Below, piece after piece: positions 48,340 to 58,619 of a stretch of 64,000 nt of DNA. The position numbers and the translations under genes were made by a program. Numbering within the stretch: position 1 is the first letter of the stretch; every line of letters begins with the position of its first letter. The notes beneath the pieces were generated by a model. The model was not told where the DNA came from and did no database searches. It was given only the letters and a program-made list of their open reading frames with translations. Location: contig CAITVN010000075.1 in assembly GCA_903895855.1 (NCBI GenBank), positions 1-64,000 of the forward strand, given 5' to 3'. This DNA is from Oligoflexia bacterium (GTDB taxonomy: Bacteria; Bdellovibrionota; UBA1018).

Positions 48340-50208
48340 TCAAAACCGCCCACTGAGCGCTACGCGAAACACCCTGCCAGCGCCCAATACGTCGTAAACA
48401 ATCTGCGGATTTTGATTAAACAAATCGTCGACACCAAAATTCAGATCAATTCGCGACCCCACCCATTCGAGCGAACTGGGTTGATCGGCATAGAGATTAA
48501 TCGAGGCTAACCAATCAAGCGTTGCGTACCCGGGTAAAATCAAATTTGACGTGGTCGAGGTGTGGTACTCGCGTGAAGAACTCAGTGTGTAGAGCAATTG
48601 AGAGCGCCAACGCTGCCTGGCACTCGGGTCTTGCACCGACACTCTCGTTTTTGAGATCGCCCAAGGTAAGTACGAAATCGCAAAACCACTTGTCGCGACT
48701 TTTGAGTAAGACAAGGTGAATGATTCTCCGGCTGAAATGCCTGAACCAAAATCTCGATCGACTTGATTCAACCACGAAAGGGCTTTTGATGAGCCTTCAT
48801 TGATCGGTGTCGGCGGCGCCAAATTCTGAGTGTCTAACCGCAGCTGTGCATAGAGTTCAGTGGCTAAACTATTGGCTCCAAATTCATTTTGAAAGCGCTC
48901 TTTAAAATAGAAGACTCTCTCAGGCAGCAGATCAGGATTTCCGTGATACCAAACCTCATTCGAGTACCGACTGAGAAGCGTTGGAAATTTGGGCACGTAA
49001 CCCACTTCAGTGTGCGAATCGGGCAACACGCCATCGCCCAAGACACCTGAAAGAGAGAGCGAAGCAGCCGGATGTAGACCATAAGCAGACAAGTGTTGCG
49101 TTTGAAGTGTGGGTGACACCTTCCACCTCGACGCCTCACTGATCACAAAACTTCGCGATGCGCGTAATCCCCAATACGTTTCTTTGGGTAGTGCTCTTGA
49201 GTCTAAATCAACCGACGTCATTCTCACGGTCGTGCCCAGTTTGAAGGGTCCATCAAAGTATCCCAATTCACCACCATACTGATTCGCCTTAGTTTTAGAC
49301 TCAAACGAATGCGAAGTATCGCTATAATCAAGGTCTCCTAAATCGACAAACGCCAGACCACGCACTAAACTGTTATTACCCAGCCAACGAGTGGCTTGAG
49401 TGCTCAAAATTCCTCGCCGTGTTTTTTGAGTGGCCCCAGGAGTTGGGTAACTGATCGTGCCGTCTAACTCAGAAGTCATTGACGAGCCCAAGCCATTCAC
49501 CACCCATTCAATCTGCGACGAACCTTCGGCGATAATTGACTTCGTCGAAAACGCACCGCTCGGGCCAGAGACTTTGCCATCGCTCCAGCCTGCAGTTGCG
49601 GCAAACCGATCTTCGAATTTTGCGCCCACCCAGGTCTGACTCAAAACCGCACTCGAATAAGATTGACCAAACCAAGCGTGACTCTGGCGATTTTCAAGTG
49701 AAGACGAAGTGATCGGTACCAAACTCAACCGACCCGCCACGGCCCTGGGGTCAGACACCGTCGCTTGTGGCCCGGTTCCGTACAAAACATCGCCCCACAA
49801 AAATTCAGGAAACAACGAAAAATCAAACCCTCCACCTTGAACCGGTGTTAACGGCACTCCCAATGAATCGACCTGGGTTTCTTCTGCAGAAAAACCCACA
49901 CCTCTCACCTGCGCAGTCGCACCCGGTTGTCCCGAATCAGAAATGGGTAGACCCAAATTTCGCTTGAGCTGAGTCGAAAGCGGCCCCCCCTCAACTCGTT
50001 GTGCACCTGTTACCCCTTGCGACCGTTGAGCTCTCGACGAAAAGGTCTGAAGAGATTTTTCAGTATCATCACTAAAAAGATCGAGCGGATTACCTTGCAC
50101 CACGATGGGCGACAAAACGACTTCTTCAGCCAAGCCATCGCGCAAAGCCGGGGTGAATAAGGAACTGAGCGAACAAAGAGCGATCGAAGACAAGACGAAG
50201 TGATTCAT
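48340..50208 (-). CDS. TonB-dependent receptor-like outer-membrane protein
   Basis: Plug-like 'QRVEGGPLSTQLKRNLGLPISDSGQPGATAQVRGVGFSAEETQVDSLGVPL', barrel-like C-terminus ending in ...FRVALSGRF. Confidence 0.8.
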   Translation of the reverse strand: MNHFVLSSIALCSLSSLFTPALRDGLAEEVVLSPIVVQGNPLDLFSDDTEKSLQTFSSRAQRSQGVTGAQRVEGGPLSTQLKRNLGLPISDSGQPGATAQVRGVGFSAEETQVDSLGVPLTPVQGGGFDFSLFPEFLWGDVLYGTGPQATVSDPRAVAGRLSLVPITSSSLENRQSHAWFGQSYSSAVLSQTWVGAKFEDRFAATAGWSDGKVSGPSGAFSTKSIIAEGSSQIEWVVNGLGSSMTSELDGTISYPTPGATQKTRRGILSTQATRWLGNNSLVRGLAFVDLGDLDYSDTSHSFESKTKANQYGGELGYFDGPFKLGTTVRMTSVDLDSRALPKETYWGLRASRSFVISEASRWKVSPTLQTQHLSAYGLHPAASLSLSGVLGDGVLPDSHTEVGYVPKFPTLLSRYSNEVWYHGNPDLLPERVFYFKERFQNEFGANSLATELYAQLRLDTQNLAPPTPINEGSSKALSWLNQVDRDFGSGISAGESFTLSYSKVATSGFAISYLPWAISKTRVSVQDPSARQRWRSQLLYTLSSSREYHTSTTSNLILPGYATLDWLASINLYADQPSSLEWVGSRIDLNFGVDDLFNQNPQIVYDVLGAGRVFRVALSGRF

Positions 50209-50311
50209 GATTTAAAGTGGTAATGATCTCGCACGCTAAATTCAATCAAAACTTCTGATTCTCTTGACGGCGACCGAATTATTCGAAAGCATGGCTTGCA
50301 GAACACTTTTT

Positions 50312-51460
50312 ATGAAGACATTTTTCACTGAACTATTGACTTTGGCACAGATCGGTTTTGCGATAGTTGCGATCAATTCAAACTCTTTCGCAGCTGAATC
50401 GCCTACGCCGGCTGCCTCGACACCAGCAACAGTGGCGCCAACAATCAGTGATCGGCCCAAGTACTACGTTTCAGACCCCAGTCGAATACTCACACCCTCG
50501 ATCAAACGAGCATTAGAAAGTCTCGTCGTTGAACATGACCACGCAAGTGAAGAAATGATCTTCATTTCAATTCATTCTGGTAAAGAAGGCGACATCAACA
50601 AGGGTAACCAGCGAAAATTTAGCGTTGATCTTTTCGAAACCTGGAAGGTCGGCCGCGAGCGTGGAAGCAAGGGGCTTCTCGTTGTCGTTTTTCTCAAATC
50701 AAAAACTCTAGAATTGGTAGCTGGCAATGAGCTTGAACCCACACTGGCGGCCGTGCAAAGTCAGACAGAAGAGTTAACAAAAACGTTAAAAGAAGCGTTA
50801 AAAGACTTCGTCGATAAAGACAGCACTCAATTTTCTCACCCACTATCTTCATCGCTCTTAAAATTCACACTCGCTTTTCTCGAGGCCCGAGACAGTCCTT
50901 TAATTCACAAAGGCCGAACCGATGAAATTCTAAAAGCGCTCAAACTCTCTGACACTTTGCCCCTCGCACACGAAGAGCCTAGTGACGTCGCATTTTATTT
51001 AGCAACGGCATTTTTGCTCGTGATCGTCGCAGGCCTCTTTATCGTTGTACTTCATTTTTCAACCCATCGAGACTATGAATTTTCACTTCGGGTGAATGAA
51101 GTTTCGGGCAAGAAGCTTCCGTTTGCTCAAACTCTAAAGATGAGGCAGTCGATCAGACCTCCAAACGATCGTGAGACGAGCAAGCTGAAGTTTTTGACGA
51201 CTCCTCGAGTTTACTTGGGTTTTGAGGGCAAGGAAGCAATCGGCACAGAAGGCCAACTGCGATGCAAGCATTTTTATTCGGCGAAAATTTCTAAAAAAAC
51301 GGTCTTCATTGTGATTGAAGAATCATTGATGCTCGGGCTCTCTGCCAAAATTCAAAAAGAATGGTTAGAACAGCTAAAAGAAGATCTCAAGTCAACGCAT
51401 CCGAAAAATGCGATTCAATGGGCTCTGCAAACCTTAGATCAAATTCGGCCGGGAGCTTAG
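50312..51460 (+). CDS. TPM-domain (TPM_phosphatase) membrane protein
   Basis: Signal peptide; 'YYVSDPSRILTPSIKRALESLVVEHDHASEEMIFISIHSGKEGD...GSKGLLVVVFLKSKTLELVAG', central TM. Confidence 0.7.
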   Translation: MKTFFTELLTLAQIGFAIVAINSNSFAAESPTPAASTPATVAPTISDRPKYYVSDPSRILTPSIKRALESLVVEHDHASEEMIFISIHSGKEGDINKGNQRKFSVDLFETWKVGRERGSKGLLVVVFLKSKTLELVAGNELEPTLAAVQSQTEELTKTLKEALKDFVDKDSTQFSHPLSSSLLKFTLAFLEARDSPLIHKGRTDEILKALKLSDTLPLAHEEPSDVAFYLATAFLLVIVAGLFIVVLHFSTHRDYEFSLRVNEVSGKKLPFAQTLKMRQSIRPPNDRETSKLKFLTTPRVYLGFEGKEAIGTEGQLRCKHFYSAKISKKTVFIVIEESLMLGLSAKIQKEWLEQLKEDLKSTHPKNAIQWALQTLDQIRPGA

Positions 51461-51465
51461 CGCCC

Positions 51466-54400
51466 TTAGTAGCGGTTAATCACTCTTGGCGAGACTCGTT
51501 CAATTTTATCTGAGACGATTTGAAAGAGATTGCGATTGGTGTTGGCGTGCCAAATGTCATCGGGTGATGGCCCACCACTCGCTGGCTGTCGAAATTGAAG
51601 CGCCGTTGCCGACCAAGGTTGAGTGGGCACTTGTGGAGCAAACATACCCGTGGGTTTCGACCACGCACGATCACTCGATGAAGGTGACTGGTAGAGAGAA
51701 GACGAATTCCCCAATCCACCCCCTTGCGACCTGAGACCGAAGATATCGGCGAGACTAGACGCATTTTTGTAAGTGTGATCAGTGATGGCCGCTAATTCGT
51801 TGGCCATTGAACTTGCCCCTAGCGCCGTAGCCATTTGGGCGACTGCCTGCCCGGGGGTACTCGCATCAAAACGCTGACCGAGGTGTTTGAGCGGCATGTC
51901 TTGCGGTATAGCCGCACGCAATTGAGATCGATTCATCAGCGCACCTTCGGTAGATGCCGAGAAATTCGCGTCACGCGCCATGAAGTCGCCCGATGCAACG
52001 GCTTCGGCTTCTCGAGATTCACGAGCTGCAGTCTGGCGAGACGCGGCCGCGTTTGCCCCGCCGACACCGCCTGAACCTCGGCCCGCTGAAAATTGGCCAG
52101 CTGCGATTGCGTCTACCTGACCTGTCACCGCCGCTTTATCACCGTTGAGTAAAACAGAATCTGAAGCGAGGCGTTTAATCTCTGTGCAAGAAGCCGCATT
52201 CGCTTTTTTGCTATCGTCTTTTGAAAGCGCTCTGATCGCAGCGAGGGCACCAAAAACAGCGGCGGTGATGCACGCTGCGTTTCGGCGCTGAGCGCGTGAG
52301 TCTTTGTTGTCTTTGTACGGATCAACTGCAGTTGGGGGAGGTGGTGCTGCTGGATCGGTCGGTGGGGGGTTACCAGCAATGTCTGGCTTTTTGGTATCGC
52401 CAGATGCGGGCGGGACTGTTTCACCTTCAGGTTGAGGAATTTCTGGACCACCTGGGCTCGCCGGACTGCCACCAGCAGTATCGGCGGCGAGTTGGGCTCG
52501 AACACCGTCGGCGTTAAGGCCTGGTGCACGTTCGTATATGGTGCCACCTCCAGCGCTCTTGGCTTCGAGAGGCGCACCTGTTGTATCTGTCACGAGTTTT
52601 GGGCCGGTACCGTCATCATGCATCAATACCGTATGATCGGTTCCATCTTCGGCCTTGACTGTTTTTTGAGAATAACCTTTATTCTCTCCAACTGCCTTCC
52701 CAGAAACCCACTTGCCACCTCCAAGGTCAATCTCTTTACCGAACTCTCCATTTTTAGCACCGACGGTTCTTGGGGGTGGAGTCGCTTTTTCAGGCGAAGG
52801 AGCTCCAGGAAGTTCTGGTCCAGGTCCTGGCCCCCCGGGGTTTGTAGGATCAAGACCATCAACGTTGATGCGGTCGGGGGCTTTGAACCTCGAATCCACA
52901 GAATTTGGGTCGACAGTCACGAGATTTTTTTTTGCGTCGCCATCGAGCTTCGCTTTGGCTAGCCGATCTTCGCTCGTTTTTTTTGATACTTCTGCGACCG
53001 CGTTCACAGAATCGAGCAACTTTGCAGACGCTTGACTGCAGTCACCACCAGTATCACCAGGACCGCTGAGACCTCCTTGACAGTTCCGAACATAGTTGTC
53101 TGAGATTCTAACCTTCTCTGCGACTGCGTCGGGTAGCACTAGACCTTTAGCCAGTTTGTCTCGATTTTGTGTTGCACTGTCTTGGACGGCTTTTAGCTTC
53201 GCTGCCTTAGCATCGCGTGCGTTCTTCTCATCGAATGTAGCCGCATCCGTCTTGAGTATGTGATTAGTTTCTTGGGTGTTCAGCTCGCGAACGTGTTCGT
53301 CATCGACAATTTCAGCTGCGTAATCAGCCGCCTGGTATACATCATACAATCCGGTAACAGGATTCAGTGCCCCAACCACCCTAGCTCCCACTGAAACCGC
53401 TGCTTTTTTTGCAGCTTGTTTTCCTACCTGCTCGGCCGCGACTCTTGCTGCCTCTTTTTCAGCTGCTTTTTCCGCCCCGGCCCTAATCGTCTCCTTTAAT
53501 TTGTCTTCGAGCGCGCCCTCTATCTTTTCCTCAACGAAATTTCCGGTCTTAGTCAGACCATCTTGACAGTCTCCATTCGCGTCGAGATTAGCACATGTCT
53601 CATCCATTACCCTAGCCCGCGCCTCAGAACTGATCAACCCCAGCGCCCCAATCATTCCCAAATTAAACGCGGGTCCCATTGCAATCGCGAGCGCCACCAC
53701 CGGATCAGTCGGCAACCGATACCAATAATAATCTTTACTCGGAGGCTTCGGCTGATAGTAACTTCCTTTCATGTCTGAAGCTCCGCAATTGCCGCCACCG
53801 TCTTTGAACTGCATGTAGGCCACACCAGTGACTCCGGCGCCGGCGGCAATGGTATTAATGACGCCACCGGCTTCTCCGCCAGTAGATCTCACAATGATTT
53901 CGCCTAAAATGTGCGCGAGACTACCTGCACACGCGGCCGCTTCACAAACTCGCGTCAACGTTTCAGTGCCGCTGACCACTTCTTCTTTCACGCCTTCAGC
54001 AATACCCATCGCACAAGCCACACCACAGGTGCCAGCAACGGCGACATCAATCCAAAACATCGCATCTTGAAAATCGGTATTTCGGTCAGAGGCTTTGTAA
54101 CTCAAACACTGGGTTTCAACCACCGAACCGTGAGCCTTACACCTTCGCGCGGCAGCTTTGGCGTTCGCACATTTTTCTTGAAATCCCACACCCGGAGCAA
54201 TCGAAACCCCGATCGTTGAAACTTCAGGGCACTCACTTGATGGCGTATTAGGCCCCGTACCAATTTGAAGTTGCGAACAAGCCGTATCATCAGCAGCGCC
54301 CCAATCACTGGTCGGGGCTTGGCCATTCAACCCAAGCCCCTTAGGTTTTGTGCCTGAATGGTCTTGATCGGTTTGAAAATCGGCTTCTCCCAAAACATCA

Positions 54401-54579
54401 CGACAAATATCTGCGCAACTTTGAGAAGGCACAGCTTGAACCTTTGGCGAGTCATCGGCTTGTGCAGGTGTAGACGCAAAAATAAACTCAGGCGCAAAGA
54501 CTGAACTCACAAGTGAAACCACTTGCACGCAGATGAGCAAAGACGCGGTGAATTTTCGAGACTCGATCGATCGCCACAT
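51466..54579 (-). CDS. large secreted protein, unknown function
   Basis: Starts MWRSIESRKFTASLLICVQVVSLVSSVFA (signal peptide); Cys-rich N-terminus, Pro-rich and Ala-rich segments. Confidence 0.6.
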   Translation of the reverse strand: MWRSIESRKFTASLLICVQVVSLVSSVFAPEFIFASTPAQADDSPKVQAVPSQSCADICRDVLGEADFQTDQDHSGTKPKGLGLNGQAPTSDWGAADDTACSQLQIGTGPNTPSSECPEVSTIGVSIAPGVGFQEKCANAKAAARRCKAHGSVVETQCLSYKASDRNTDFQDAMFWIDVAVAGTCGVACAMGIAEGVKEEVVSGTETLTRVCEAAACAGSLAHILGEIIVRSTGGEAGGVINTIAAGAGVTGVAYMQFKDGGGNCGASDMKGSYYQPKPPSKDYYWYRLPTDPVVALAIAMGPAFNLGMIGALGLISSEARARVMDETCANLDANGDCQDGLTKTGNFVEEKIEGALEDKLKETIRAGAEKAAEKEAARVAAEQVGKQAAKKAAVSVGARVVGALNPVTGLYDVYQAADYAAEIVDDEHVRELNTQETNHILKTDAATFDEKNARDAKAAKLKAVQDSATQNRDKLAKGLVLPDAVAEKVRISDNYVRNCQGGLSGPGDTGGDCSQASAKLLDSVNAVAEVSKKTSEDRLAKAKLDGDAKKNLVTVDPNSVDSRFKAPDRINVDGLDPTNPGGPGPGPELPGAPSPEKATPPPRTVGAKNGEFGKEIDLGGGKWVSGKAVGENKGYSQKTVKAEDGTDHTVLMHDDGTGPKLVTDTTGAPLEAKSAGGGTIYERAPGLNADGVRAQLAADTAGGSPASPGGPEIPQPEGETVPPASGDTKKPDIAGNPPPTDPAAPPPPTAVDPYKDNKDSRAQRRNAACITAAVFGALAAIRALSKDDSKKANAASCTEIKRLASDSVLLNGDKAAVTGQVDAIAAGQFSAGRGSGGVGGANAAASRQTAARESREAEAVASGDFMARDANFSASTEGALMNRSQLRAAIPQDMPLKHLGQRFDASTPGQAVAQMATALGASSMANELAAITDHTYKNASSLADIFGLRSQGGGLGNSSSLYQSPSSSDRAWSKPTGMFAPQVPTQPWSATALQFRQPASGGPSPDDIWHANTNRNLFQIVSDKIERVSPRVINRY

Positions 54580-54602
54580 TACCCTATTCTCTTCGGCAAA
54601 AT

Positions 54603-54615
54603 GGGGGGGGGGGGG
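54603..54615. repeat. G12-13 homopolymer just upstream of the large secreted-protein start
   Basis: ggcaaatGGGGGGGGGGGGGtgaag; exact count uncertain by one. Confidence 0.75.
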
Positions 54616-54776
54616 TGAAGTAAAAAATGATAGATTCTGCGATTTTGGTGCGCCTCTCAACAAATCCTCAATGAACCGTCAAAATTCGGACGTTACCCCC
54701 ATGAACGCTGCCCGCGTCATGGCATTTATATCCGAATAATGACTGTCACCCAGTTGATCAGCAACACCCGCTGGCC

Positions 54777-56246
54777 TCATCCAACCACATCACCGTCTAA
54801 AAGCTGTTCAAACCGAACGAGCCGATAAAAATAACCCTCAATTTCATCACGGTGTGGCGCGTACAACTCGCCCTCATACACTAGCACTGGCTTAACTGAA
54901 GACCTTGACGGCAATTTCAGAACCGCACATTTTTTCTGCACCTCTTTGATGATTGATCGATCGATCAAACGAGCGCATTTAAATTCACACACGAAAAACA
55001 CATCGAGCTGCGTATGAATGAGTAGATCGATTTGACACCCACCCTTATTTTGCTGCGTCTTTCTCTGAACATAAGGCGCCGAAGAAACAACGCTTCGGTC
55101 TTCTAAATTGAGAAAGGGATACACGAGTGTTCGATTACCCAGAATGAGATTCTCAAATTGATACCCCAGTATCGCCTCAAACGATTTCAAATCTGCAATT
55201 GAATGAATCGCCTTTCCGCCCCGCAAGATGCGATCTCTGTTAGGTTCAATTTGACTAAGGTAAAAGCGCAAGTAATTGTCCTTAACTCGAAGGTGCCCAA
55301 GTTTAGACATCTTACCATCGGGCTTAAAATAGTAATCTCTACTAAGAAACCCAGAGATCTCAAGAACACTGAGGTCCTCAGTGAGATCTCCACTTTGAGA
55401 TACTCCTAATTTGGCAGCAAGCTGCACTGGCGAGAGCTTTTGGGTCAACAAAGTTCTAATGATTTTGTCTAAACCCTTCTTTTTTCGTTCAAAAATATCA
55501 GAAAAAATTTTGTCATACTCGCTAAAAAGTATTCCCGATGGGGTAAAGCATAGAGAGACCAAATTCTGTTCGGCGGTTTTCTTGGCCAAAATTTCTTCTA
55601 AATATTTCGGCACTCCACCGGTCACCGACAAAATGATCATTTTTTCCATCGAACCCATGTGATAATGATTCGCGGTCCAAAACCGGTTAATCTCTTTAAG
55701 AGACAATTCTCCGAGGTTGATCGCCAACGAGATGCGACCCACAAAATTTACGTTTTTGAGAATATTATGATCAATCCAAGAAGAAACCGAACCGCAGACC
55801 ACAAGAATTAACTGAGGATTATTTCTAAACTCGAGATCCCAAGCATCCTTTAACTTTGCAGCAAATAAGGGATCTTTTCTCCCCATCCACGAAATTTCGT
55901 CTAGCAAGACTACGTGGGCACCTCGCTTAGTTTTAACTGCGAGCTCATGAAATGCTTGTGACCAATCAGTAAAGTGAACCCTGGGGGTCTGAAACACAAT
56001 GGCCATTCGTGTCGCAAAATGATCAAGCTGATCTTGATTAGATGAATGGTCTTCTGGCGCCAAGCCCTGAATCACTACAAACGACTTAAACTCACGGGCA
56101 AACTCGCCGATCAGTGTACTTTTGCCGATACGTCTTCGTCCTAGAACACAAACCAAACTAGCGGCTTTCTTTTTTCTGAGAGCCCTCAGCATTTCGAGTT
56201 CTTTCGCTCGACCGAAAAACGACCGCGATTCAGATCGAATACTCAT
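54777..56246 (-). CDS. AAA+ ATPase with C-terminal PD-(D/E)XK (ATPase_2/DUF234-like)
   Basis: FFGRAKELEMLRALRKKKAASLVCVLGRRRIGKSTLIGEFA, VVLLDEISWMG, GCQIDLLIHTQLDVFFVCEFKCAR. Confidence 0.88.
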   Translation of the reverse strand: MSIRSESRSFFGRAKELEMLRALRKKKAASLVCVLGRRRIGKSTLIGEFAREFKSFVVIQGLAPEDHSSNQDQLDHFATRMAIVFQTPRVHFTDWSQAFHELAVKTKRGAHVVLLDEISWMGRKDPLFAAKLKDAWDLEFRNNPQLILVVCGSVSSWIDHNILKNVNFVGRISLAINLGELSLKEINRFWTANHYHMGSMEKMIILSVTGGVPKYLEEILAKKTAEQNLVSLCFTPSGILFSEYDKIFSDIFERKKKGLDKIIRTLLTQKLSPVQLAAKLGVSQSGDLTEDLSVLEISGFLSRDYYFKPDGKMSKLGHLRVKDNYLRFYLSQIEPNRDRILRGGKAIHSIADLKSFEAILGYQFENLILGNRTLVYPFLNLEDRSVVSSAPYVQRKTQQNKGGCQIDLLIHTQLDVFFVCEFKCARLIDRSIIKEVQKKCAVLKLPSRSSVKPVLVYEGELYAPHRDEIEGYFYRLVRFEQLLDGDVVG

Positions 56247-56286
56247 ACTTCACCTCGCTAGATTAAGAGCAAGTGTCGCACACCTG

Positions 56287-56383
56287 AAAACCCCTGTAAA
56301 TCAATAAAACACGATTTGCAGGGGTTTTGAACTCCTCCATGAAAACCCCTGCAAATCAACAAAAAGCGATTTACAGGGGTTTT
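56287..56383. repeat. two tandem 42-bp hairpins upstream of the ATPase at 54777-56246
   Basis: AAAACCCCTGTAAATC...GATTTGCAGGGGTTTT (56287-56328) and AAAACCCCTGCAAATC...GATTTACAGGGGTTTT (56342-56383), 55-bp period. Confidence 0.92.
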
Positions 56384-56441
56384 GAAAAAGTCCCAAAACT
56401 CAGCATTGACGAAGCCCCCTGCCCACCCCGCAGGCGCCGCT

Positions 56442-57635
56442 TCACGGCCGCAAGAAAAAATCTTCAGGGCTATTAGGCTCAGACCGGCGAATGAAGAGTC
56501 GCGATTCTGCACGCAAACCCAGCAACATTTGCGACAGATCAGTGAGTATCGCTCTGCCCGAATAGTAGCCGTGCCCCAAACCCAAAACGCTCGAATCGGT
56601 TTCGCCGACATTGATCACGTCAATTCCGTCTGTGCGCGCACATTCGCCAAGGCGTTTATTCTTATTCATCGTTTCAGAAGCGGTCATCGCCTTGTCATTG
56701 TAAGAACAATACAAGGTCACGTGTTTGGCACTTCCGACTACCGACTTTGAAAGTTTCTGAAATTCATCAATCGGAAAATCAGGCGCATTCATCACCAGCT
56801 CCCGAAAAAGTTTTGATTGCCCATCAGCATTGATCAAACCCAACGCGGGCAAAACCACCTGATGCCCCATCGAGTGAATCGCGAGAAAAACCGGCACGCC
56901 TGTATTCGCCACTGCCTGAACCATTTTCAATTGATTCACCATGAACTCAACTGACTTCTCGGCATTCGATTTATTGGACTGATACGTGCGGTTCAGCATC
57001 GTACCCGCAAACAAGCTATCTCCCGCGCCCGCTGGCCAAGAAATCAAAAGTACCTTACCTTGAAACTTCAGGTCGTACGCGATTTGAGCCGCCCTCAAAA
57101 CCGCCTCTTCAAATTTGACATTAAACCCGTGTACGAAAACGAGAAACCCTTTTTCACCCGCTTGAAGCAATGAAGCACTCAGCTCATCAGTCGACAATTT
57201 TTTGTGTGAAAGCACCTTGAAATACTCGTGGCTGTCAGCCCTTGGGTTAGCCTCAAACTTCAAATCGCCAATCACATGTTTCTTCGGCACATTGAGCAAA
57301 CACGACCCGAGCGTCACACCTTTCGAATCAGAAGATTCTATCGCAGCGACATCAATGCCAAACTGCCTATCAGTACAGCCAGCCTCGGCCCCCAATAAAT
57401 TGCGATTAGTCGCATACAAGACTTCAACCGAAAGGGTGTCAGCGTAGGGCTGAACCATCCAATCATTGATCGTTTTAGCCACGTCATCTCTCGGTAACAC
57501 CTTTTGCTGTGGCGTCGCTAATCCGTCAGACGCCTTAGAAGTCACTACGGGCGCCGACGAGCAACCCGGTAGACCGAACATCAAAATAATCGCCAATATC
57601 AGCCAAACCTGTGTAATTTTCATATTTTTATTCAC
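56442..57635 (-). CDS. lipoprotein alpha/beta hydrolase, DUF900-like
   Basis: Lipobox FGLPGCSS; VEVLYATNRNL; GFLVFVHGFNVKFEEAVLRAAQIAYDLKFQG; AIHSMGHQ. Confidence 0.85.
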   Translation of the reverse strand: MNKNMKITQVWLILAIILMFGLPGCSSAPVVTSKASDGLATPQQKVLPRDDVAKTINDWMVQPYADTLSVEVLYATNRNLLGAEAGCTDRQFGIDVAAIESSDSKGVTLGSCLLNVPKKHVIGDLKFEANPRADSHEYFKVLSHKKLSTDELSASLLQAGEKGFLVFVHGFNVKFEEAVLRAAQIAYDLKFQGKVLLISWPAGAGDSLFAGTMLNRTYQSNKSNAEKSVEFMVNQLKMVQAVANTGVPVFLAIHSMGHQVVLPALGLINADGQSKLFRELVMNAPDFPIDEFQKLSKSVVGSAKHVTLYCSYNDKAMTASETMNKNKRLGECARTDGIDVINVGETDSSVLGLGHGYYSGRAILTDLSQMLLGLRAESRLFIRRSEPNSPEDFFLRP

Positions 57636-58615
57636 TTTTGCGGTTTTGAAACCCGCTGCTCTATCACACCAAAAAGTGAGACTCCATTTTTCTTCATTTC
57701 AATGCGAACCTGGTCACCAAATTTCATAAATGGGGTTTTGGTCTCGCCTTGATCTATTTTTTCAATCATTCGTTTTTCAGCCAAACAGCTGCTACCCCTA
57801 GCACGGTCTTCGTTCGACACTGTGCCACTTCCCACAACACTGCCTGCACACAGTGTTCTCGTTTTCGCCACGTGAGCAATCAAATCGGCAAACGAAAAAT
57901 GCATCTCTTTGCCGGCATCTGGGTTACCGAACAACTCGCCATTCAAATGGGTCTCTAGTGGCAAATGCACTCGAGCGTCTTGCCAGCTATCACCCAATTC
58001 ATCAGGTGTTAAAGCAAACGGTGCAAACGCACTCGCCGGCTTTGACTGCAAAAATCCAAAGCCCTTCTCTAATTCAGCCGGAATGAGATTTCTCAAACTC
58101 ACGTCATTGCAGATCATGACCAATTGAATGTGCCCCTTGGCCTCTTCGGCGCTACAGCCCATCGGCACGTCATCGGTGACGACTGCAACCTCAGACTCAA
58201 AATCAATTCCCCACTCTTCACTCAAAGCCCAAATCGGCTCATTCGGAGCCAAGAATGAATCGCTACCCCCTTGATACATCAGCGGGTCAGTCTTCAACGT
58301 TTTCGGTGGCTCAGCACCGCGAGCCTTTCGCACCAAGATCACGTGATTCAAAAATGCACTGCCATCGACCCACTGATACGCGCGCGGTAAAGGTGAGAGT
58401 AGCTCGCTTGGCTGCAGGTTAAAACTATCTACCGCTGCACCCATCTCATGAAGCTCAGACAAAGCGCGAAGCTGCGGCTCAACCATTACCCAAAGATCAA
58501 GAGCCCTTTGCAAAGTCGGCGCGATCGCTTTTGCCGAAACCCCTCGCGTGCGCGATTTGTTCACTACAATCAACTCTCCGTCTCGCGAGTTACTCTTACG
58601 TGTGGCTAGAATCAT
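57632..58615 (-). CDS. fumarylacetoacetate hydrolase family protein
   Basis: DFESEVAVVTDDVPMGCSAEEAKGHIQLVMICNDVSLR...GSGTVSNEDRARGSSCLAEKR. Confidence 0.88.
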   Translation of the reverse strand: MILATRKSNSRDGELIVVNKSRTRGVSAKAIAPTLQRALDLWVMVEPQLRALSELHEMGAAVDSFNLQPSELLSPLPRAYQWVDGSAFLNHVILVRKARGAEPPKTLKTDPLMYQGGSDSFLAPNEPIWALSEEWGIDFESEVAVVTDDVPMGCSAEEAKGHIQLVMICNDVSLRNLIPAELEKGFGFLQSKPASAFAPFALTPDELGDSWQDARVHLPLETHLNGELFGNPDAGKEMHFSFADLIAHVAKTRTLCAGSVVGSGTVSNEDRARGSSCLAEKRMIEKIDQGETKTPFMKFGDQVRIEMKKNGVSLFGVIEQRVSKPQK

Positions 58616-58619
58616 TGAA

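Noticed and set aside
51466-54579. Polymorphic toxin / contact-dependent inhibition effector
   Set aside because: Large and secreted, but no recognisable repeat, pretoxin motif, toxin tip or adjacent immunity gene.
56287-56383. Possible mini CRISPR array (repeated ~16-mers with short gaps)
   Set aside because: Only two units, each a hairpin with variable arms; no cas genes, no regular unique spacers.
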